This document shows, one piece after another, positions 48,475 through 58,099 of a DNA stretch of 64,000 nucleotides. Both the position numbers and the translations under genes were made by a program. Every line of letters begins with the position of its first letter. Within the stretch, counting starts at the first letter, position 1. The notes beneath the pieces are model-generated. The model saw only the letters and a program-made list of their open reading frames with translations, did not search any database and had not been told where the DNA came from. Source of the DNA: Gammaproteobacteria bacterium (lineage in GTDB: Bacteria > Pseudomonadota > Gammaproteobacteria > Burkholderiales > Nitrosomonadaceae); assembly GCA_030431985.1 (NCBI GenBank), contig JAUIIB010000010.1, positions 1-64,000 of the forward strand, written 5' to 3'.

Positions 48475-49388
48475 CAGAACGTAATTTTGGAAAAGTTGCG
48501 GTTTTGTTGGGTGGGCGTTCGGCGGAACGTGAGATTTCATTGCAGAGTGGACAGGCAGTTCTGGCAGCCTTGAAACAGTGTGGTGTGGATGCGCATCCAT
48601 TTGATCCCGGTGAAAAGCCGTTGGCGGTATTGGCAGATGAGCAATTTGATAGAGCGTATATCGCGCTGCACGGCCGGTTTGGTGAGGATGGTACGGTGCA
48701 AGGTGCGCTGGAATTAATGCATATTCCATATACGGGTAGCGGTGTACTTGCCAGCGCGTTGGCAATGGATAAATGGCGGACAAAATTGTTATGGCAGGCG
48801 GTAGGAATCGATTCTCCGCGCAGCATGTTGCTAACGCCGCAATGTAATTTCGAAGAAGTGATACAGGCGCTGGGTTTACCGCTAATCGTTAAACCGGCGC
48901 GTGAAGGTTCAACCATCGGTTTGAGCAAAATCGACAAACCGGAGGATCTATCTGAAGCCTATCGTATTGCGGCTGAACATGATGCGTTGGTTTTGGCCGA
49001 GGAATATATCCAAGGCGTGGAATTAACAGCCGCGATTTTGGGTGATACAACGTTACCGCTGGTAAGAATTGAGGTTCCTGGTGAGCTCTATGATTATGAA
49101 GCTAAATATTTGTCTGACGAGACGCAATACTTTTGCCCTAGCGGTTTGGCGGAAGACCAAGTCCGGCTGATTCAGGCCAAGGCGCTACAGGCTTATCAAA
49201 CGATCGGCTGTGAAGGGTGGGGGCGGGTCGATTTGATTTTAAGTCAGGATGGGCGGTTTTATTTTCTTGAGGCGAATACGTCGCCGGGTATGACGAGTCA
49301 TAGTCTGGTACCGATGGCGGCAGGTGCTGCCGGTATCAGCTTTGAAGAACTGGTTTTAAAAATACTGAGTTTGTCGCATGTGGGATAG
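48471..49388 (+). CDS. ddl: D-alanine-D-alanine ligase
   Basis: The protein is 305 aa with an ATP-grasp fold. Signatures are [38 protein letters not shown] (about 142-154), GRVDLI and [14 protein letters not shown] (about 266-279). This is the DdlB position of dcw clusters. It supplies D-Ala-D-Ala for MurF. It overlaps the ftsQ start by 11 bp. Confidence 0.96.
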   Translation: MTERNFGKVAVLLGGRSAEREISLQSGQAVLAALKQCGVDAHPFDPGEKPLAVLADEQFDRAYIALHGRFGEDGTVQGALELMHIPYTGSGVLASALAMDKWRTKLLWQAVGIDSPRSMLLTPQCNFEEVIQALGLPLIVKPAREGSTIGLSKIDKPEDLSEAYRIAAEHDALVLAEEYIQGVELTAAILGDTTLPLVRIEVPGELYDYEAKYLSDETQYFCPSGLAEDQVRLIQAKALQAYQTIGCEGWGRVDLILSQDGRFYFLEANTSPGMTSHSLVPMAAGAAGISFEELVLKILSLSHVG

Positions 49389-50145
49389 CTGTCGACTATT
49401 AAATTTTGTGTCCAATGTACTTTTTATGCTGGTGGCGGCAGCTGTAATTGGTGCTTTTGCTCAGTATTATGGATTGCCGCGTTTTTTACCATTGAAAACG
49501 GTGCAGATTCATAAAATGCAGCCTGCTCACTCTGCATTCAAGCATATTACTCGCGAGCAAATTGAGCAAATTGTTAAGCATGACGTGTATGGAAACTTTT
49601 TATCGGTGAATTTGATTTCGGTTCGTGACGCGTTTGTACGATTGCCCTGGGTACGTCAAGCCAAGGTTGAGAGAGTTTGGCCGCTGGGATTGAAGATAAG
49701 CATAGAAGAACAACAGGCTTTAGCACACTGGGGCAGCCATGCGCTGGTTAATACCTATGGAGAAGTTTTTCGCGCGTCATCAGATAAGCGGATGCCCGTT
49801 TTTAGAGCGCCGATGGAGGCCAATGCTCAGGAAGTAACGCGTAACTACCGACGATTCAGCACTATGCTGAGTCCGTTAAATCAATCCATTTCAGCGATTC
49901 GTTTGTCGTCGCGGCGTGCCTGGCAGATACGGTTGAATTCAGGAACGCTTCTTGAATTAGGGCGGCAAGAGATAGAAAAGCGGTTGCTGCGGTATGTTTC
50001 GATTTATGACCACAGCATTGCGCATTTAAATCAGGACGAACCATTGGCTTATGTGGATTTGCGTTATCCCAGCGGGTTTGCAGTTTCGCTGCCGAAAGCC
50101 GGGGATTCGTTAAAAGACAAACGTAACACAAATAAAGAAACGTGA
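49378..50145 (+). CDS. ftsQ: Cell division protein FtsQ
   Basis: The protein is 255 aa. A short N-terminal tail and one membrane helix (about 12-32) are followed by a POTRA domain (about 40-110, [22 protein letters not shown]) and the FtsQ beta domain ending [15 protein letters not shown]. It sits between ddl and ftsA, the usual position. It scaffolds FtsL and FtsB. Confidence 0.94.
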   Translation: MWDSCRLLNFVSNVLFMLVAAAVIGAFAQYYGLPRFLPLKTVQIHKMQPAHSAFKHITREQIEQIVKHDVYGNFLSVNLISVRDAFVRLPWVRQAKVERVWPLGLKISIEEQQALAHWGSHALVNTYGEVFRASSDKRMPVFRAPMEANAQEVTRNYRRFSTMLSPLNQSISAIRLSSRRAWQIRLNSGTLLELGRQEIEKRLLRYVSIYDHSIAHLNQDEPLAYVDLRYPSGFAVSLPKAGDSLKDKRNTNKET

Positions 50146-50165
50146 AATCAGGGGGATGTAACTAG

Positions 50166-51404
50166 ATGGGTAAAGCTAGGGAAAGTAGAAATCTGATTGC
50201 CGGGCTTGATATTGGTACCTCAAAGATTGTAGCGATAATTGCGGAAGTATTTCCTGAGGGTGATTTTGAAATTATCGGATTAGGCAGTCATCCATCCCGT
50301 GGCTTGAGAAAAGGTGTGGTTGCTAACATTGAAACCACTGTCAACGCGATTCAACGTGCGTTGGAAGAAGCTGAATCAATGGCTGATTGCAAAATTAATG
50401 AAGTATTTACTGGGATAGCAGGCAGTCATATTAAGGGTATCAATTCAGACGGGATGGTGCCAATCCGGGATAAGGAAGTTACCGAGGCAGATGTAGAACG
50501 TGTGATGGAAGCAGCCAAAGCGGTTAACATTCCGGCCGATCAGCAAATTCTGCATATCCTAAATCAGGAATTTATCATCGATGGACAAGAAGATGTGCGG
50601 GAACCTGTCGGTATGAGTGGTATTCGGCTCGAGGTCAAAGTCCATATCGTAACGGGTGCCGTTTCGGCTGCTCAAAATATTGTTAAATGCGTTCATCGAT
50701 GCGGTTTAGACGTACGCGATTTAATTTTGCAGCCATTGGCGTCAGCTACATCTGTGCTTACCGAGGATGAGAGAGATCTTGGTGTCTGTCTGGTTGATAT
50801 CGGTGGTGGTACGACCGATATTGCGGTATTTACTAACGGTGCAATTCGCCATACCGCGGTGATTCCGATTGCAGGTGATCAGATTACCAATGATATAGCT
50901 ATGGCATTACGTACGCCAACCAAAAATGCGGAAGACCTGAAATGCCGTTACGGTCACGCACTGAGGAGTTTGGCGGATACACGTGAAATGATTGAAGTAC
51001 CTGATGTGGGCAACAGAGGCGCGCGTCAACTTTCTGTACAGACGCTGGCTGAAGTTATCGAACCACGTGCTGAAGAACTGTATACGTTGGTTCAGTCGGA
51101 GCTAAGGCGCAGTGGTTTTGAAGAGCTTCTATCGTCAGGCATTGTGATTACCGGTGGCTGTGCTTCGTTACGTGGCATGGTAGAACTTGGCGAAGAGATT
51201 TTTCACATGCCGGTGCGTTTAGGAGTGCCCGATTACAAAGGAAATTTACAGGACGTTGTGCATACGCCGCGGTTTTCAACGGGTATCGGACTGGTTATGA
51301 CGGGTATTGATCAGATTAAACAGCAGCAGCACATGCGGTTGCAGGGAGGGTCGGCAAGACAAATTTTTGCAAGGATGAGGAGCTGGTTTCAGAGGAATTT
51401 CTAG
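50166..51404 (+). CDS. ftsA: Cell division protein FtsA
   Basis: The protein is 412 aa with an actin/ASKHA fold. AGLDIGTSKIVAII is phosphate loop 1, LVDIGGGTTDIAVF is loop 2 (about 215), and VITGGCASLRGM is the adenosine motif. The C-terminal amphipathic helix (RQIFARMRSWFQRNF) is the membrane target sequence. It tethers FtsZ to the membrane. Confidence 0.97.
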   Translation: MGKARESRNLIAGLDIGTSKIVAIIAEVFPEGDFEIIGLGSHPSRGLRKGVVANIETTVNAIQRALEEAESMADCKINEVFTGIAGSHIKGINSDGMVPIRDKEVTEADVERVMEAAKAVNIPADQQILHILNQEFIIDGQEDVREPVGMSGIRLEVKVHIVTGAVSAAQNIVKCVHRCGLDVRDLILQPLASATSVLTEDERDLGVCLVDIGGGTTDIAVFTNGAIRHTAVIPIAGDQITNDIAMALRTPTKNAEDLKCRYGHALRSLADTREMIEVPDVGNRGARQLSVQTLAEVIEPRAEELYTLVQSELRRSGFEELLSSGIVITGGCASLRGMVELGEEIFHMPVRLGVPDYKGNLQDVVHTPRFSTGIGLVMTGIDQIKQQQHMRLQGGSARQIFARMRSWFQRNF

Positions 51405-51464
51405 GTGAATGTCGGGTTGTCTTTGGTAAGGTATTTATTGTATTGACTAAAAAGGAGGGGCGTT

Positions 51465-52613
51465 ATGTTTGAAATCATGAATAATGAAACACAGGAAGCG
51501 ATTATTAAAGTTGTCGGTGTAGGCGGATGCGGGTGTAATGCTGTCGATCATATGATCCAGAATGAAATGAAAGGTGTGGAATTCATTAGCATGAATACCG
51601 ATGCGCAGGCATTGAAGAATTCCAGGGCAGATATTGTATTGCAGCTGGGTGCAGGTGTTACGCGTGGCCTTGGTGCAGGTGCCAATCCTGATATCGGTCG
51701 AGAATCTGCAATGGAAGATCGTGACCGTATTGCGGAATTGATTCAGGGCTCCGATATGTTGTTTGTGACGGCCGGAATGGGTGGCGGAACGGGTACGGGC
51801 GCGGCGCCTGTTGTTGCACAAGTGGCTAAGGAAATGGGTATTTTGACGGTGGCTGTTGTAAGCAAGCCATTTAATTTCGAAGGAAAACGTCTTAAAGCAG
51901 CGCAAATGGGCATGGAAGAATTAGCGCAGCATGTCGATTCATTGATTGTGATACCCAATGATAAACTCATGTCAGTTCTGGGTAACGATATTAGCATGTT
52001 GGATGCATTTAAAGCCGCCAACGATGTATTGCACGGTGCTGTAGCTGGAATTGCGGAAGTGATCAATTGTCCTGGATTGGTGAACGTTGATTTTGCCGAT
52101 GTTAAAACGGTTATGTCGGAAATGGGAATGGCAATGATGGGTTCGGCTATTGCGACCGGTATTGATCGCGCCCGGCTTGCAGCGGAACAGGCCGTGGCAA
52201 GTCCATTACTTGAGGATATTTCACTAGCTGGAGCGCGGGGCGTATTAGTTAACATCACCGCTAGTTCATCGTTGAAAATGCGTGAAGTTCATGAAGTAAT
52301 GGGAACAATTAAAGAAATGACAGCCGAGGATGCGACGATTATCATCGGTACGGTCATTGATGAAAGTATTAACGAAGATTTGCGTGTTACCATGGTGGCG
52401 ACTGGCTTGGGTAATGTTCAGAATCAGAGTAAAAATCCATTGTCCGTTGTTCATTCGCGGACTGGCACGGACGATCGTGAAGCCTTTGCATCGACGGATG
52501 ATCCTGCGGTCATTCGTACGGGTAGAAGAAACGATGCGACAGTGGCTGCGATGCGTCAATCTGGTATAGACCCGATGGATATACCTGCTTTTCTGAGAAG
52601 ACAAGCAGACTAA
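51465..52613 (+). CDS. ftsZ: Cell division GTPase FtsZ
   Basis: The protein is 382 aa. The tubulin-type G-box GGGTGTG is at residues 106-112, with NTDAQAL at the N-domain and NVDFADVK as the T7 loop. The C-terminal conserved peptide DIPAFLRRQ (residues about 372-380) is intact. AAGGAGGGG precedes ATG 51465. The last 114 bp (from 52500) are the left copy of a direct repeat whose right copy at 60693 is a broken ftsZ end. Confidence 0.97.
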   Translation: MFEIMNNETQEAIIKVVGVGGCGCNAVDHMIQNEMKGVEFISMNTDAQALKNSRADIVLQLGAGVTRGLGAGANPDIGRESAMEDRDRIAELIQGSDMLFVTAGMGGGTGTGAAPVVAQVAKEMGILTVAVVSKPFNFEGKRLKAAQMGMEELAQHVDSLIVIPNDKLMSVLGNDISMLDAFKAANDVLHGAVAGIAEVINCPGLVNVDFADVKTVMSEMGMAMMGSAIATGIDRARLAAEQAVASPLLEDISLAGARGVLVNITASSSLKMREVHEVMGTIKEMTAEDATIIIGTVIDESINEDLRVTMVATGLGNVQNQSKNPLSVVHSRTGTDDREAFASTDDPAVIRTGRRNDATVAAMRQSGIDPMDIPAFLRRQAD

Positions 52614-52626
52614 GCATAATGAATTT

Positions 52627-52690
52627 AAAATGTAACGGGGTAGCGCGGATAGGCTCATATCAATGAGTAACGTGCTTCCCGTACATTTTT
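52627..52690. terminator. Long hairpin terminator after ftsZ (left copy)
   Basis: AAAATGTAACGGG (52627-52639) pairs with CCCGTACATTTT (52678-52689) with one bulged A. An inner CTCAT/ATGAG hairpin lies inside. A-tracts and T-tracts on both ends let it stop transcription from both directions, as expected at an originally convergent ftsZ/channel junction. Confidence 0.65.
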
Positions 52691-52696
52691 AGACAA

Positions 52697-52833
52697 TTTG
52701 TCGTCGGATTTTGAATCAGATTCGTGTAACGGATACGGTCAGAAACGCTTCATGGCAAAAAAAGTAAATGAAGCAGACTAAGCTGTCATCGCCAGTTTAA
52801 CCAGTCCTTCAGCCGTGCTTAGCATGCGCGCGG
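52697..52833 (-). pseudogene. Truncated 3' remnant of the potassium-channel gene
   Basis: The minus-strand translation reads LVKLAMTA*SASFTFFAMKRF*, closely matching the C-terminus of the intact channel gene at 60877-61347. It carries in-frame TAG (rc of 52778-52780) and TGA (rc of 52739-52741). The original stop TAA has become AAA (52697-52699). Only about 45 codons remain, and the match ends abruptly at 52833. It is not expressed as a functional protein. Confidence 0.88.
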
Positions 52834-52980
52834 TATACTAACACTTATGGGGCGTGTCGCCCGATAGCAAATTTCCCTGATTTTTGAGGTAATTTCTACC
52901 AAATATCAGCAGTTAGCATCTTGTATAAAAAAGAAGTCAGGAAGACTTTAGGGTGATATTTGCAGTCAACTTAGAAAGTC

Positions 52981-53799
52981 TTAGTTATCGTATTCGATAT
53001 TTAAAGAAAAATTATTTAATAATCTAGCGGTTTTAATGAGTTGATTTGTATATGAGTTTGTACAACTGGTTATTATCTGTTTACGGTACCCTTCCTCAAT
53101 TATTTTTCCATGTTTCATGACGCCGATATGAGTACATATATAATTGAGAACAGCAAGGTCGTGTGAAATTAGCAGATATGTCAGACCATGCTGTTTCTGT
53201 AGATTTTTCAGAAGATTTAATATGTTAATTTGCGTTGATTTGTCGAGCGCTGAAGTCGGTTCATCTAGGATTATTAGCTTAGGATGAATTGCGAGGGCTC
53301 GAGCAATACATACTCGTTGTTTTTCTCCACCACTGAGTTGATGAGGATAAGCATTCATCAATCGTTCAGGTAATTGGACCTGTTTGAGTAATTCAAGCAC
53401 CTGTTGCGTTCTGGCAGAATGTTTCATGTTGGTAAAATTGAGCAGCGGTTCCGTAATGGCTTTTTCGACTGTTTGGGAGGGATCAAGTGCAGATGTGGGG
53501 TCCTGGAAAATCATCTGAACTTTGCTTCGTAAAGCCCGTAGTAATTTTCCAGAAATAGCATTGATGTCTTGTCCGTTAATTATAATTTTTCCGCTATCTG
53601 GTTTTTCTAGTACTAAGATTAATCTGGCCAAAGTACTTTTTCCGGAACCGCTTTCTCCAACTAATCCATATATCTGACCTGGTTGAATCGTCAAACTTAT
53701 ATTATCGACGGCTGTAACATAGTGCGGCTCGCCTAGCCAATTTCCCACTGAACGATAAGATTTACTGACATTTTCTAGAACTAGAATACTATTTGACAT
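52981..53799 (-). CDS. ABC transporter ATPase, OppF/DppF type
   Basis: The protein is 272 aa. Walker A GESGSGKST (about 48-56), Q-loop MIFQDP, signature LSGGEKQR and Walker B LIILDEPTSALD are all intact, followed by LISHDL. It is a peptide/nickel-type importer ATPase pairing with the preceding OppD-like ATPase (12-bp gap). The C-terminus lacks the usual long oligopeptide-binding extension and iron-sulfur cysteines of OppF. Substrate inferred only from the linked TonB receptor. Confidence 0.9.
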   Translation of the reverse strand: MSNSILVLENVSKSYRSVGNWLGEPHYVTAVDNISLTIQPGQIYGLVGESGSGKSTLARLILVLEKPDSGKIIINGQDINAISGKLLRALRSKVQMIFQDPTSALDPSQTVEKAITEPLLNFTNMKHSARTQQVLELLKQVQLPERLMNAYPHQLSGGEKQRVCIARALAIHPKLIILDEPTSALDKSTQINILNLLKNLQKQHGLTYLLISHDLAVLNYICTHIGVMKHGKIIEEGYRKQIITSCTNSYTNQLIKTARLLNNFSLNIEYDN

Positions 53800-53811
53800 G
53801 AATATTGGGTG

Positions 53812-54609
53812 TTAATTGATATCAAAAGGGGGCATTGAAGTTAGCAAACTTTTGGTGTAATCATGTGATGGGCTAGTAAGTATTTGTTCCGTCGTTGACA
53901 TTTCCAATATTTTTCCATCAGCCATGACTGCGATTTTATCCGCAAGGCGTGCGACCAATCCTAAATCGTGACTGATAATGACCATTGTCAGACCGAATTG
54001 TTCCCGCAAATTATTCAATAGCAGAACAATTTCTGATTGAGCAACAATGTCCAGTGAAGCGGTCGGTTCGTCGGCTATTAATAGTTGAGGCTGCAATGAC
54101 ATAGCTAAGGCTAGAGCAGCTCGTTGGCACATGCCGCCGCTGAGCTCAAATGGATAACACTGCATTATTTTGTCTGGATTTGGCATGCCAACCATCTTCA
54201 ATGAATTGATAGCATGTAACCTGGCATTCTGTCGGTTACACTGTTGATGAATCAGCAAGGCCTCGACGATATGTTGACCAATAGTCATTGTCGGGTTGAA
54301 AGAAGCTTCTGCAGATTGAAAAATTATACCGATGTGACGGCCACGCAATTGTTGCCAATCCTTCTCAGAGAACGTTTTGATACTCCGGTCTTTAAATAAA
54401 ATATTTCCCTCACAAATTTGTGTGAAACTATTTAATTGCCCTATGAGTGAGTGAGCTAGAGTACTCTTTCCTGATCCACTTTCACCAATGATTCCTAGTA
54501 TTTCATTAGGAAATAAATCAAAGCTTACGCCATCAACTGCTCTTATAGTATGATGCCTCGTTAAATAGTGACAATGCAGCTCTTGAACGGAAAGTATTGG
54601 CTGTGACAT
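53812..54609 (-). CDS. ABC transporter ATPase, OppD/DppD type
   Basis: The protein is 265 aa. Walker A GESGSGKST, Q-loop IIFQSAEASFNP, a signature written LSGGMCQRA, and Walker B LLIADEPTASLD are present. The Cys in the signature region (GGMCQR for the more common GGMRQR) is unusual. Its start overlaps the permease stop by one base. It is shorter than E. coli OppD (337 aa), lacking the C-terminal extension. Confidence 0.9.
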   Translation of the reverse strand: MSQPILSVQELHCHYLTRHHTIRAVDGVSFDLFPNEILGIIGESGSGKSTLAHSLIGQLNSFTQICEGNILFKDRSIKTFSEKDWQQLRGRHIGIIFQSAEASFNPTMTIGQHIVEALLIHQQCNRQNARLHAINSLKMVGMPNPDKIMQCYPFELSGGMCQRAALALAMSLQPQLLIADEPTASLDIVAQSEIVLLLNNLREQFGLTMVIISHDLGLVARLADKIAVMADGKILEMSTTEQILTSPSHDYTKSLLTSMPPFDIN

Positions 54610-55484
54610 TATGTGCGGCTTTCCCGTTGCACTGGATTAACTATGTCGCGTAAACCGTCACCGATAAGGTTAATGCTCAGTACAGTGATTACGATCATTA
54701 AGCCGGGGAACACGACAATCCACCATGATCCACTAAGCAACGCTGACATACCGTTGCTCATGATATTACCCCAGCTGGGATAACTCGTACTTGGTATGCC
54801 TAGGTTCAAAAAACTGAGCGTAGTCTCTAGAAGAATTGCATTTCCTACGCCTACCGTCACAACCACGATTAAAGGTGAAAGTAAATTGGGTAATAAGTGT
54901 CTAATAATAATTTGAAATGGTGTGCATCCAATAGTAATTGCAGCTTGAATGAAAGTAGTTTGCAGTAATCGACAACTCTCGGTTCGTACAAGGCGCGCAA
55001 TATTAGCCCAACTGGTTAAACCAATGACCAGAATTACTTTGATCATACTCGACTCACCAAGTGCTTGTACGACGATGACAATGAGTAACATAGGTATTGC
55101 TAGAATAATATCCAGTATATACAACAGAATACGATCAACCCAATTTCCCATGAGGGCACTTATGATGCCATAGCTACAACCAATGACTGTAGCCAGAAGT
55201 GTTGCTATTAACCCTACCCAAAGTGAAATACGGCCCCCTGACATTATCTGCCAGAGCAAATCTCGCCCGAGCCGGTCAGTACCCAACAAATATTCGTTGG
55301 AAGGAGCGGCTAGCATATTTTCGAGATTAAATTGCTGCGTGTTGCCGTCTAGAAAAAATGGACCTGCTATAGAAAAAAATGAGATTACAACAAGGCCAAA
55401 CAAACCAATACAAGCTAATCGATGCTTGCCAAAAGTATGCAGCCATTCGGGTACTAACATTTGTGGCACCTTAGTCATTGTCAT
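54609..55484 (-). CDS. ABC permease, DppC/OppC type
   Basis: The protein is 291 aa. An N-terminal helix (about 20-42) is followed by GTDRLGRDLLWQIMSGGRISL (about 70-90), the OppC-family entry motif. Five or so helices follow, and the EAA-like loop AAITIGCTPFQIIIRHLLPNL (about 185-205) contacts the ATPase. It overlaps the DppB-like gene by 14 bp. Confidence 0.9.
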   Translation of the reverse strand: MTMTKVPQMLVPEWLHTFGKHRLACIGLFGLVVISFFSIAGPFFLDGNTQQFNLENMLAAPSNEYLLGTDRLGRDLLWQIMSGGRISLWVGLIATLLATVIGCSYGIISALMGNWVDRILLYILDIILAIPMLLIVIVVQALGESSMIKVILVIGLTSWANIARLVRTESCRLLQTTFIQAAITIGCTPFQIIIRHLLPNLLSPLIVVVTVGVGNAILLETTLSFLNLGIPSTSYPSWGNIMSNGMSALLSGSWWIVVFPGLMIVITVLSINLIGDGLRDIVNPVQRESRT

Positions 55485-56451
55485 TGGTGGAAGAAGTCTT
55501 TCTGCGCAATCTAGGGTTTAGCCACAAAACTAAAAAGTCGGCCAAGAGATTACCTATAATAACGAGCACACTTGTTGCAATAACGATTCCCATTATCATT
55601 GGATAGTCCCGTGCCATAGATACTTGTAAAAAAAGTCTTCCAATCCCGGGCCAACCAAATACCCATTCAACAATGAATGTTCCGCCAACCAATAATGGGA
55701 ATGTTAATCCAATCCAAACGGTGAATGGCGTCAGAGCGTTCGGTAAAATATAGTTCTTGATTAATACAAGCTTTGGTAACCCACGCGCCTGAGCTGCACG
55801 GTAATAATCGGTAGTGAGAACATCCTGAACGCTACCGCGAACTAAGCGTATATATGGTCCAATGTGTGTGAGTACAATGCAGGAAACAGGTAATGTGAGA
55901 TGCACCAAATAATCTGATAATGCGCCATCCGAGCCGATCGGTAGTTGTCCTGACGAAGGAAACCAGTTAAGAGACACTGAAAATAATAAAATAAGTAGCA
56001 ATCCTAACCAAAATGCCGGTGTGGCAGAACTAATCAGCGATAAGCTGCTGATAATATAATCAATGTTAGTTCTCGCCCGGAGTCCTGCCCAGCAGCCTAC
56101 AAAAACTGCTATTCCGATCATGAAGAAACAAGATATGCCAATCAATATGAGCGTTGCATTGATACATTCCAGTATCGTGGTGCTTACAAATCGCCCATCT
56201 CGGATGGAATGTCCCCAATCACCTTGAAAAATATTGACTAACCAAGTGCCGTATTGAAGCGCAATAGGTCGGTCGAGCCCCAGATTATGGGCGACACGTT
56301 GGTAATCATGATCGGTCATGAATTCTCGTCCACCGACCAGGCTTGCAATTGGATCACCTGGCGCGCTTTTCACAATTAGAAATGCTATTAAGCTAGTCAA
56401 TAGCAATTGAAAGAATGCCTTAAAAAAACGTATTAGAATAAAACGCCACAT
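55471..56451 (-). CDS. ABC permease, DppB/OppB type
   Basis: The protein is 326 aa from ATG 56451 (MWRFILIRFF). The open frame extends further upstream but then runs antisense-frame through the solute-binding gene, so the later start is chosen, 4 bp after that gene ends. It has APGDP (about 28), GLDRPIALQYGTW and the EAA loop YRAAQARGLPKLVLIKNYILPNAL (about 222-245). It forms the heterodimeric channel with the DppC-like partner. Confidence 0.9.
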   Translation of the reverse strand: MWRFILIRFFKAFFQLLLTSLIAFLIVKSAPGDPIASLVGGREFMTDHDYQRVAHNLGLDRPIALQYGTWLVNIFQGDWGHSIRDGRFVSTTILECINATLILIGISCFFMIGIAVFVGCWAGLRARTNIDYIISSLSLISSATPAFWLGLLLILLFSVSLNWFPSSGQLPIGSDGALSDYLVHLTLPVSCIVLTHIGPYIRLVRGSVQDVLTTDYYRAAQARGLPKLVLIKNYILPNALTPFTVWIGLTFPLLVGGTFIVEWVFGWPGIGRLFLQVSMARDYPMIMGIVIATSVLVIIGNLLADFLVLWLNPRLRRKTSSTNDND

Positions 56452-56455
56452 GATT

Positions 56456-58072
56456 TTAAGGATTCTGCGTAACAGACCACTGTTCGATATTCCACAATGG
56501 AGATGTTCCGTGTCCAAATACTTTATGAGCAAACCCGTTTGCCCGATCTCGCACGCCATAGACGTGTTTAAGATAGACCAAATAATTATACGGTGGATTT
56601 TTTATTAGTTCTGTTTGTAGTTTCTGGTAAATGGTTTGCTGTTCCTGGGCATTTAGAGTTGCGCGACCTTGCTCAAGCAACTTATCTACCTCAGGGTTGT
56701 TATACCCGCTAAAATTACTGCCGTGCTTGGCATTACTGCTCAAAAAATACGGGTATACGTCTTCATCGGGTTCCCCAGGTAGACCGCCACCAAGGATAAA
56801 TGCAGGGACTTGTTTAATTTTAAAGGTTGAATAATCGCGAACTTGGACGGGTGCATCTATACCTGCTTTTCGTAACTGTTGTGAGAGCAGTACAGCTAAA
56901 TCCTGACGTATCGGATCATTGGCCATGACAAAAATTGGAAAAGACATTTTTTGACCATTTTTCTGCATTAACCCGTCTTGCCCAATTTCCCATCCTGCAT
57001 CGGCTAACAGCGTGCGTGATAGCTCGAGATTGTTATTACAAGATCCCAGTTCTGGTTTGGAAACTGTATTAAACTGAAGAGGTCCATGGGCAGGATAGCC
57101 ATAGCCCATCAACGCTCCTTGAACTAAAGCGTTACGGTCCGTAGCACATTGAATGGCACGCCTGATTCGTACATCTTGAAATAACTTTTCACGAAAGTTA
57201 AACATCATAACCAAATAATCTGCAGTATCAACTACTTCAGTACGAATGCCATCTTCAGGTTTGATTGCAGCCAATTGTTTTGGATTCAATCGAGCAACAT
57301 CGATTTCTCCCTTCTTTAGCTGTAATAAACGAACATTTGGATCGGGCAAGAATTTATAAATCACTCGCTGGAGCTTAGGTGCGCCATCATAAAAATCCTT
57401 ATTTGCTTCTAAAATAAGATATTCTCCCCGACGGTATTCTTTCAACTTAAAAGGTCCCGTTCCAACTGGGCGGGCATTATTAAACTCATCAGTGTTGAAG
57501 TCTTTGCCATCTAGCACATGTTTTGGAATAAGCCCCAAAGTCAGCTTGCTTAGTAGTGATGACAATGGTTTGGTAAGATTGATGCGTACCGTTAAGGGAT
57601 CTACTATTTCGATGGATTCTATATAAAGAAAATCTTTCCTTTTATTGCTATGGTTCTTAGGGTTAAGGATAGTTTCCAGTGTAAATTGCACATCTTCTGC
57701 AGTAAAAGGAGCTCCATCGTGCCAACGAATATTAGGGCGCAGCGATATGGTATAAGTCCTTCCATCCTGATCAATTTGCCAGTCGTCTGCCATATCGCCG
57801 ACTATTATATTGTTGCGGTCACGTTTGAATAAACCGCGAAATATAGCAATGTCGGAATCTGCATGCTGGTGCCCCGCGACTGGATTTAACCATTCAGGTT
57901 CACTGGCGCGTGCGACAATCAGTGTGCCTTGGCTTTGATACTTGTTGCTTTTTTCGTAATCATTAGAAGATACATTTGGACTTTCTGTTGAATTCTGTGA
58001 AGTGTTTTGTATGTCGCACGCAATCAGACTAATTACTGAAAACGCAAGTATTATAATAGAGAGCTGTTTCAT
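56456..58072 (-). CDS. Peptide/nickel-type solute-binding lipoprotein (SBP_bac_5)
   Basis: The protein is 538 aa. The N-terminal lipobox LIAC puts the lipidated Cys at 19, followed by a low-complexity Asn/Ser linker (about 20-48). The family-5 signature is in GTLIVARASEPEWLNP, IRWHDGAPFTAEDVQFTLE and VGTGPFKLKEYRRGEY. It captures the substrate in the periplasm for the DppBCDF-like transporter. Coupling to the upstream TonB receptor suggests a siderophore-like or metallophore peptide rather than a nutrient peptide (inference). Confidence 0.88.
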   Translation of the reverse strand: MKQLSIIILAFSVISLIACDIQNTSQNSTESPNVSSNDYEKSNKYQSQGTLIVARASEPEWLNPVAGHQHADSDIAIFRGLFKRDRNNIIVGDMADDWQIDQDGRTYTISLRPNIRWHDGAPFTAEDVQFTLETILNPKNHSNKRKDFLYIESIEIVDPLTVRINLTKPLSSLLSKLTLGLIPKHVLDGKDFNTDEFNNARPVGTGPFKLKEYRRGEYLILEANKDFYDGAPKLQRVIYKFLPDPNVRLLQLKKGEIDVARLNPKQLAAIKPEDGIRTEVVDTADYLVMMFNFREKLFQDVRIRRAIQCATDRNALVQGALMGYGYPAHGPLQFNTVSKPELGSCNNNLELSRTLLADAGWEIGQDGLMQKNGQKMSFPIFVMANDPIRQDLAVLLSQQLRKAGIDAPVQVRDYSTFKIKQVPAFILGGGLPGEPDEDVYPYFLSSNAKHGSNFSGYNNPEVDKLLEQGRATLNAQEQQTIYQKLQTELIKNPPYNYLVYLKHVYGVRDRANGFAHKVFGHGTSPLWNIEQWSVTQNP

Positions 58073-58099
58073 TAATCTGTACTATTTGATTTGTAGGTT

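Larger units (their letters stand above)
52500..52833 (+). repeat. Left copy of the ftsZ/channel-junction direct repeat
   Basis: This copy covers the last codons of ftsZ (intact), a convergent terminator, and a broken 3' end of the channel gene. It matches 60693-61013 in the same orientation. The longest identical run I see is about 46 bp (from CCCGATGGATATACC to GACTAAGCA). Identity over the aligned part after ftsZ is roughly 90% by eye. The match stops at 52833 inside the channel coding sequence. Confidence 0.9.

Noticed and set aside
56452-56559. Extended DppB-like start
   Set aside because: It overlaps the end of the lipoprotein gene; ATG 56451 gives the normal MWRFILIRFF start.
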